A DNA stretch of 35,032 nt, taken from NCBI GenBank assembly GCA_965651265.1, contig CBFGRV010000032.1, positions 1 to 35,032 on the forward strand. The letters are read 5' to 3'. The first letter of the stretch is position 1. Every line of letters starts with the position of its first letter. The translations under genes were made by a program, and so were the position numbers. Below are positions 29,816-35,032 of this stretch, piece by piece. The notes under the pieces were generated by a model. It was not told the origin of the DNA, made no database searches, and saw nothing but the letters and a program-made list of their open reading frames with translations. This DNA comes from CBFGRV01 sp965651265. Lineage in GTDB: Bacteria; Bacteroidota; Rhodothermia; Rhodothermales; VXPQ01.

Positions 29816-31435
29816 ATGTGTCGACTTCAAGCATTGTCTATCGAAATCGAAAGCGTAGCACAGAAACACGCGCTCATCTACGCACTGCGCGATCCGGGAT
29901 TCTATCCTCACGGCCCGGAGGAAGTGCGTGAGATCCAGACTCACATCTCCTGGGTGTTTCTGGTGCCGCCGTTCGTGTACAAAGTCAAGAAGCCGCTCGA
30001 CCTCGGATTTTTGGATTTTCGCACCCTTGAGGCGCGACGGCATTTCTGTGAGGAGGAGGTCCGCCTGAATCGGCGCCTTTGTCCGGACATCTACCTCGGC
30101 GTCGTGCCGATCTCCCGCCGAAATGGGCGATTCGTGCTGGGCGATGGGTCAGATGTCATCGAGTATGCGGTTCAGATGCGCGAGCTCTCAGGTGGCCGGT
30201 TCGCGCGGGATCTGATTCGAGAGGGTATGCTGAACGAGGCCGATCTCGACCGTGTCATCGCGAAGCTTGCGACCTTCTACCGGCACGAGGTTTCCACTCC
30301 GGATATCGCCGTGTGGGGTCGCATCGATCATCTGAAGATTAGCACGGATGAGAATTTCGAGCAGACGGAGCGCTACGCCGGAGACCTTCTCGGTAGGCCG
30401 GCCTTCGAAGCCATCCGATTCTACACGGAACGTTTCTACGACCAGCACGCCCTCCTCCTCAACCGGCGCCGCGCCGAGGGGCGAATCCTGGATTGCCACG
30501 GCGACCTCCACCTGGAGCACATCTATCTGACCGAGGAGTCCACGTGCATTTACGACTGCATCGAATTCAGCGCCCGACTTCGGCACATCGACGTGGCCAA
30601 CGACACGGCCTTTCTGGCCATGGATCTCGATTTTCACGATGCGCACGATCTGGCCCGCTATTTCATCGAGCGGATATCCGCCGAGCTCGATGATGTCGAG
30701 CTCCTGAGGGTCGTGGATTTCTACAAGTGCTACCGTGCCTACGTGCGTGCCAAGGTCAACAGCATGCAGAGCTCCGGTGAGGAGATCGACGAGGCTGACC
30801 GCCGGGCGAGCCGTCGCCTGGCCGAGCGCTACTATCAGCTCGCCCTCCACTACGCCGTCGCCGGCTCCGCTCCGCTCGTTCTCGTGGTGATGGGCCGCGT
30901 GGGGACCGGCAAGAGTACAGTGGCAGAGCAGCTTGCCAGAGCACTCGGATGGGATCACATCTCCTCGGACGTCATCCGGAAGTCACTGGCTGGCGCCGAT
31001 CCGTATCGCAGAGGAGATGAGCGCGAGCGCGCCGAGCTTTATGCGCAGGAGAGCACGGAACGGACGTATCGTTCGCTGATCGAAGCCGCCATCGCGCGAT
31101 GCAGGGAGAGCCGGGGGTGCGTCCTCGACGCCACCTTCTCCCGAAAATCCCATCGAGACTCCCTGCGCGACGCACTCAGGAGCGAGGACATCCCCTATTG
31201 CTTCATCGAACTCACGGCCCGGGACGAAACAATTCGACAGCGCCTCTCCGAACGAAACGGGAAGAAGGTTGTGTCCGATGCGCGTCTGGAGGATTTCGAG
31301 TATCTGTCGGCGAAGTACGAGGGGCCGGACGATCTCGAAGACGCGTTCCATGTCCGCATCTCGTCGGAGCAGCCGATCGAGGAGACGGTCGAGCAGACGC
31401 TAAAGGATCTGATCCGGATGGACCTCGGTGCTTAG
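29816..31435 (+). CDS. Aminoglycoside-phosphotransferase-like / P-loop kinase fusion protein
   Basis: A 539-residue protein. Residues about 1-340 resemble the APH/choline-kinase fold (WVFLVPPFVYKVKKPLDLGFLDF; catalytic-loop-like LDCHGDLHLEHIYL; CIEFSARLRHIDVANDTAFLAMDLDF in parts). Residues 355-539 form a P-loop ATPase/kinase of the AAA_33 type with GRVGTGKST, and downstream QRLSERN. The same fusion is commonly annotated as 'bifunctional aminoglycoside phosphotransferase/ATP-binding protein'; the substrate is not known and antibiotic resistance should not be assumed. ATG 29816 is used; no strong Shine-Dalgarno is seen, and TTG 29834 is an alternative. It converges on uxuA. Confidence 0.88.
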   Translation: MCRLQALSIEIESVAQKHALIYALRDPGFYPHGPEEVREIQTHISWVFLVPPFVYKVKKPLDLGFLDFRTLEARRHFCEEEVRLNRRLCPDIYLGVVPISRRNGRFVLGDGSDVIEYAVQMRELSGGRFARDLIREGMLNEADLDRVIAKLATFYRHEVSTPDIAVWGRIDHLKISTDENFEQTERYAGDLLGRPAFEAIRFYTERFYDQHALLLNRRRAEGRILDCHGDLHLEHIYLTEESTCIYDCIEFSARLRHIDVANDTAFLAMDLDFHDAHDLARYFIERISAELDDVELLRVVDFYKCYRAYVRAKVNSMQSSGEEIDEADRRASRRLAERYYQLALHYAVAGSAPLVLVVMGRVGTGKSTVAEQLARALGWDHISSDVIRKSLAGADPYRRGDERERAELYAQESTERTYRSLIEAAIARCRESRGCVLDATFSRKSHRDSLRDALRSEDIPYCFIELTARDETIRQRLSERNGKKVVSDARLEDFEYLSAKYEGPDDLEDAFHVRISSEQPIEETVEQTLKDLIRMDLGA

Positions 31436-31446
31436 CGCCGGTGCCT

Positions 31447-32493
31447 TCACTTTCGGCCCTGATGGTCCATGCGCTGGGCGTCGATAAGGCCTCGCAGGTA
31501 GGCAGCCCCCAGCGCACGGTCGTAGAGTCCGTAACCGGGTCTCCCCTCTTCCCCCCAGATCATCCGTCCGTGATCGGGTCGGACGGGGCCATCGAATCCA
31601 ACATCCACCAAAGCCTTGATCACGGCCGGCAGATCGAGATCGCCGAACGGATGCGCGGTCTCGTGAAAAGAGCGTTCACCCGTCACCCGCACGTTTCTCG
31701 CGTGGACGAAATAGATCCGGCCGGCGAGCCCTCGAATCGTTTCAGGCAGCGCCGCGCCTTCGACGGGGTTTGCGCCCAGAGACCCTGTGCAGAGCGTAAC
31801 ACCGTTAGCCGGGCTATCCACGATTTGCGTCACGCGCCGCAGAGCATTTCCGCTCGTGATGATGCGCGGGAAACCGGCCACGGCCCACGGCGGGTCGTCG
31901 GGATGGATAGCCAGCCTGACGCCGGCGGCCTCGGCTGCAGGCACAACCCTCTGGAGAAAGTAGGCCAGATTCTCCCAGAGCGCATCGTCCGTGAGCCCCG
32001 CATACCGATCGCGAAGTTCGGCGAGCTCCTCGCCGGAATAGGCCTCTGCCCAACCGGGCAGCTGCCCCGTTCCGTCCGAAAAATCCATCCGCTCGAGAAC
32101 GCCATCCTCGAAGCACAGCGCCGTCGAGCCGTCGTCGAGCGGCATCTCGAGGTCGGTCCGGAGCCAGTCGAAAACGGGCATGAAATTGTAGCAAACGACG
32201 GCGACGCCCACCGCGCCAACGGCCTCAACGCTTCGTATGAACGCGTCGATGTAGGTCTCGCGCTCCGGTCCACCCCATTTGACCTCCTCATGCACAGGGA
32301 TGCTTTCGACTGCCTCCAGCCGCAATCCCGCCGCCTCTATAATTTCCCTGAGTTGCGCGACGTCGGTCTCCGGCCAAGGCATCCCCGACGGGATGTGGTG
32401 GAGGGCGCTCACGATCCCCTCGATCGGAATCTGCCTGATCTGCCCCAGGGTCACCGGGTCATCGGGCCCGTACCATCTGAACGTTAGCTTCAT
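31447..32493 (-). CDS. uxuA: Mannonate dehydratase
   Basis: A 348-residue UxuA. It starts MKLTFRWYGPDDPV, equivalent to the E. coli MEQTWRWYGPNDPV, so ATG 32493 is chosen over the upstream in-frame ATG 32553. Other family blocks are VESIPVHEEVK, CYNFMPVFDWLRTDL, LAIHPDDPP, FVHARNV and RPDHGRMIWGE, which hold the metal-binding His, Cys and Asp residues. It dehydrates D-mannonate to 2-keto-3-deoxygluconate in glucuronate catabolism. No other glucuronate genes are beside it except a divergent MFS transporter that may import the sugar acid (inference). It ends 11 bases from the convergent APH/kinase gene. Confidence 0.95.
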   Translation of the reverse strand: MKLTFRWYGPDDPVTLGQIRQIPIEGIVSALHHIPSGMPWPETDVAQLREIIEAAGLRLEAVESIPVHEEVKWGGPERETYIDAFIRSVEAVGAVGVAVVCYNFMPVFDWLRTDLEMPLDDGSTALCFEDGVLERMDFSDGTGQLPGWAEAYSGEELAELRDRYAGLTDDALWENLAYFLQRVVPAAEAAGVRLAIHPDDPPWAVAGFPRIITSGNALRRVTQIVDSPANGVTLCTGSLGANPVEGAALPETIRGLAGRIYFVHARNVRVTGERSFHETAHPFGDLDLPAVIKALVDVGFDGPVRPDHGRMIWGEEGRPGYGLYDRALGAAYLRGLIDAQRMDHQGRK

Positions 32494-32643
32494 GAACCTG
32501 GCCTTTTCCGGGTGTCGACTTTGGATTTCGCGTTCTGATCGGACATCGTTCACCGTAGAAACTCCATCCGATCCTCGGCGATCAAACCAGCTCGCGGCAG
32601 CGGCTTCCGATGGGCCGCTTCGTACACTTGAGGCTTTTCTATC

Positions 32644-34098
32644 GTGAGCGACGATCCATCGCCTTCCGCACCTGGACGTTCGCGCGGTTCGCTGCGCGAC
32701 ATCATGCGGACTTCGACGCTCGACGGCGTCTTCGCTACCGGGTATGCGAATCTAACCACCGGAACGCTTCTAACCACCTTTCTACTCCTTCTCGGCGCTT
32801 CGGACTTCCTCGTAGGGCTCGTCGCGGCTTTTCCGCTGCTGGCCGGCCTGATGCAGCCATTCGGCGCGGAGATCATCAGGCGCACGGGCGGTCGGCGTAA
32901 ACCCGTCCTGATTACCGCAGCCCTCATCGACGATCTGCTCTGGCTGGTTTCGCTGGCGGCCGTCGTGTACCTGGATGCACCGGGCGCCCTAGGGGTAGTG
33001 GTCGTCGTGCTGGTCGTGCAGTATGCATTCGGCGCGTTCGTCACGGTCTCATGGACGAGCTGGATCAGCGACCTCATCCCGCCTTCGCTCCGCGGCCGTT
33101 ACTTCGGCCGGCGCAATTTCATCTGCCACGGATTCGGGGCACTGACGGCGGCCATCGCCGGCCTCGTCCTGAGAGCAGCCGGCCCGCACGTTCACGTCTT
33201 CGTCGGCCTGATCGGCATAGGCGTCATTTTCCGCCTCATCAGTATTTCCTTCCTTCGCCGGCAGCCCGAGCCCTCCCCCGCCCGCAGTCCGCGTCTGCCC
33301 ATGCTGGAGCAGATGGCGACGCCTCTACGCAGCCCGGACTTCCGGCGATTCCTGACCTACGCCATGGCCTGGGGATTCGGTGTTCAGCTCGCCGCGCCAT
33401 TCTTCACGGTCTACATGGTGAACGAGGCGAACGTGGGCTTCGACACCGTCATGGTCTTCTCCGCGATGGGCACCGTCTCGAATCTCATTGGACAGCGCGT
33501 ATGGGGACCGCTTTGCGATCGATACGGCGATCACCAGGTGATGCGCGTGGCCGGATTTTCCATCGCACTCCAGCCGGTCTGGTGGCTCTTCACCAGCACG
33601 GAGGGTCCGGGCTTTTACCTGATGGCCATCCTGAGCATGACGGGTGGATTCGCCTGGGGCGGACACCTGATGGCAACCGGCAACCTGATGATGCGGCTGG
33701 CGCCGGAGACAGGCAAGACGACCTACTTCGCCGTCCAGGCCGCACTCGGGGGCTTGTTCGGCGCCGCCGGTCCGTTCGTCGGCGGCCTGCTGGCTACCCT
33801 TTTCTCGGGATCGGTTTCCGTGATCCCCGGACTGCTCGTGGGACTGAAGAACCTGTTCCTGATCAGCGGAATCGTTCGCCTATTCGCCTGGGCTCTCCTG
33901 CAGCGCGTTCCGGAGCCGGTCAGCCGCCCGCCCCTCCGTGCCGTTTACGTCCTCCGCGACACGGCGCGAACCTTCAACCCTGCCCAGGGCTTCAGTCCGC
34001 TATTGAATCTCTTCACCTTCTCTGGGGTGAGGACCAATCTGCAGAAGCGACGTCGCGCCGCTTCGATAAAGCGGCGCGCCCGATCACGTCAACGATAA
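32644..34098 (+). CDS. Major facilitator superfamily transporter
   Basis: A 484-residue integral membrane protein with about twelve helices. The N-terminal half has a typical MFS pattern, DGVFATGYANLTTGTLLTTFLLLLGAS and the A-like loop FGAEIIRRTGGRRKP; the second half contains GPLCDRYGDHQVM, the equivalent loop. The C-terminus has a basic tail. The start is GTG 32644, 150 bases from the divergent uxuA start. It is not clearly of the ExuT type, so glucuronate transport is only suggested by context. Substrate unknown. Confidence 0.85.
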   Translation: MSDDPSPSAPGRSRGSLRDIMRTSTLDGVFATGYANLTTGTLLTTFLLLLGASDFLVGLVAAFPLLAGLMQPFGAEIIRRTGGRRKPVLITAALIDDLLWLVSLAAVVYLDAPGALGVVVVVLVVQYAFGAFVTVSWTSWISDLIPPSLRGRYFGRRNFICHGFGALTAAIAGLVLRAAGPHVHVFVGLIGIGVIFRLISISFLRRQPEPSPARSPRLPMLEQMATPLRSPDFRRFLTYAMAWGFGVQLAAPFFTVYMVNEANVGFDTVMVFSAMGTVSNLIGQRVWGPLCDRYGDHQVMRVAGFSIALQPVWWLFTSTEGPGFYLMAILSMTGGFAWGGHLMATGNLMMRLAPETGKTTYFAVQAALGGLFGAAGPFVGGLLATLFSGSVSVIPGLLVGLKNLFLISGIVRLFAWALLQRVPEPVSRPPLRAVYVLRDTARTFNPAQGFSPLLNLFTFSGVRTNLQKRRRAASIKRRARSRQR

Positions 34099-34117
34099 GC
34101 AAGCCGGCCGAGAATCG

Positions 34118-34912
34118 TCAGCTACAGGCCACATCCTCGCCGTTGCTGTTCCAGCAATAGCGCCCGCCGTCCTTGTAGTCCGTCGACTCGATCCATCCAA
34201 TCCCGAGTACCGGATTCCAGGCCAGCGTGTGCTCCTGCTCCACATCGGGCTGATACCAGTAAAAGATTCGGAGGTCGCCATCGCGCTCGTAACGGACCAC
34301 GTAGCCGGGATAATTCGGAGCGTCGACCGGGACGGAAAAGGTTATTTGCTTCTCCGTCGGGCTATCGATCGTAAACTCGGCATCCAGAACATTGATGGTC
34401 TGGTCCTCATGCTTGTAGTACAGTTCCCACGTTCCGCTCGAGCCGTCAACGGCCGTCCGTGCCGTATACAGCACGAATTCGTCCACCTTCCCCGTGTACA
34501 GGTTGTTGCCGCTGATCCGCATCGTCCAGTCGACGTGCGTTCCTATGACCCGGCCTCCCAGACGAAATGTGAGCTCTATGGGGCCATTGCCGGGGGTCGC
34601 ACTCCAGACCCATTCGTCATCGATGAGTTGCGGGGTCTGTTCCAGCGCGGCCTCCGTGAGCAGCTTCGGGATGAGCAGGTAGGTCGCACCGAGTGTCGCA
34701 GAAACAGGCACATAGCGAAGGACGGCTGCCGTCAGGTGCTCTCCTGCCGCACCTCGCTTTTGCATCTCGCCGAACGTCTCGACGGAGAAGGCTTCCGCGG
34801 AAAGAGGGGCCGGTGGCTCCGTGTCCTCGAGCCCGCTGCTGTCACACCCCAACAGGCCCGTTCCCAGGGCGCCGAGAAGTAGAAGGTAAAAGGTATAACC
34901 TGGCCGTTTCAT
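34118..34912 (-). CDS. Hypothetical lipoprotein
   Basis: A 264-residue protein with a lipoprotein signal peptide (LLLLGALGTGLLG-C23). The mature part is beta-rich, with tryptophan-rich strands (DEWVWSATPG, GTWELYYKHEDQ) and a short C-terminal WNSNGEDVAC ending. No family is recognised. The pattern of strands describing an amphipathic barrel or lipocalin-like shell is possible (inference). It converges on the MFS gene, ending 19 bases from it. Confidence 0.8.
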   Translation of the reverse strand: MKRPGYTFYLLLLGALGTGLLGCDSSGLEDTEPPAPLSAEAFSVETFGEMQKRGAAGEHLTAAVLRYVPVSATLGATYLLIPKLLTEAALEQTPQLIDDEWVWSATPGNGPIELTFRLGGRVIGTHVDWTMRISGNNLYTGKVDEFVLYTARTAVDGSSGTWELYYKHEDQTINVLDAEFTIDSPTEKQITFSVPVDAPNYPGYVVRYERDGDLRIFYWYQPDVEQEHTLAWNPVLGIGWIESTDYKDGGRYCWNSNGEDVACS

Positions 34913-34940
34913 CGCTTCCAGTCGATTTACACTTCAGGAG

Positions 34941-34982
34941 GGCGGGGCCGCCAGGACGCCCCGCCGCCCCTTCGAGCGGCGG
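34941..34982. other. Two overlapping GC-rich hairpins
   Basis: GGCGGGGC (34941-34948) pairs with GCCCCGCC (34958-34965), and CCGCCGC (34961-34967) pairs with GCGGCGG (34976-34982). They share bases 34961-34965, so they are mutually exclusive. They lie between a partial gene ending at 34987 and the lipoprotein start, and have no T-run. Confidence 0.45.
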
Positions 34983-34986
34983 AAGC

Positions 34987-35032
34987 CTACAGGACGGCGC
35001 TCCGCTTTTTGTACATCCGCAGGGCTTCGTCG
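34987..35032 (-). CDS. 3' end of a gene entering from the right (partial)
   Basis: Only 14 codons plus a TAG stop (34989-34987) are visible: DEALRMYKKRSAVL. The composition looks coding and the following hairpins suit a gene end. Family cannot be told. Confidence 0.4.
   Translation of the reverse strand, partial: DEALRMYKKRSAVL

Noticed and set aside
29816..31435. Aminoglycoside resistance determinant
   Set aside because: The APH-like domain is fused to a P-loop kinase in a chromosomal family of unknown substrate; nothing indicates antibiotic modification or mobility.
31099..32487. Plus-strand frame of about 460 codons over the kinase end and uxuA
   Set aside because: Antisense to uxuA, whose family signatures are complete; composition is shadow-like.

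Overview
The window is a dense, GC-rich bacterial chromosome segment with about 33 genes, short intergenic gaps and many start/stop overlaps. Several genes have clear Shine-Dalgarno sequences; others have none. The protein styles (a Bacteroidota-like OxyR, ASPIC/UnbV and TPR exported proteins, B-type heme-copper enzymes, lipoproteins) suggest a GC-rich member of the Bacteroidota/Rhodothermota group. That is a judgement from sequence style, not a phylogeny. I see no rRNA, tRNA, CRISPR array, intact insertion sequence or phage genes.

Layout: (1) 1-3059: 3' part of a SLAC1/TehA-type transporter, a divergent-facing OxyR, Rnk, two unknown small proteins and a DUF3565 protein. (2) 3147-21585: a respiratory and probable nitric-oxide/nitrosative-stress island. 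It holds a long nitronate monooxygenase-like flavoprotein; a minus-strand operon (small membrane subunit, CuA subunit II, B-type subunit I, SCO/SenC, and a giant cytochrome b / ferredoxin / MvhD-like fusion); an Rrf2 regulator translationally coupled to an exported beta-propeller; a membrane-anchored multiheme cytochrome c554-like protein followed by an ASPIC/UnbV propeller and a TPR lipoprotein; and a minus-strand operon of DUF2249, an unknown protein, DUF2249, SufT-like, ferredoxin, CopD-like and NnrS-like genes, controlled by a divergent SufR-like regulator. (3) 21676-35032: housekeeping and accessory genes (YciI-like, RlpA, TypA/BipA, TPR protein, tandem Usp, L,D-transpeptidase, CBS protein, APH/P-loop kinase fusion, UxuA, MFS transporter, lipoprotein).

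The best candidate for an undescribed system is region 2. The oxidase-like subunit I keeps all six histidine ligands but has glutamine where the active-site tyrosine of B-type oxidases sits. Its gene order (subunit II, subunit I, SenC) matches the norSY-senC clusters of sNOR-type nitric oxide reductases. Here the cluster carries an extra 725-residue redox fusion, sits under a near-consensus sigma70-like promoter covered by two identical-architecture 20-bp dyads beside an Rrf2 gene, and neighbours NnrS and c554-like genes. I therefore read it as an NO-responsive NO-reduction and electron-transfer module; this is inference from sequence and context. A second dyad type (ATTTAAGA-N8-TCTTAAAT-like) occurs before both the flavoprotein gene and the multiheme cytochrome operon, hinting at a small shared regulon.
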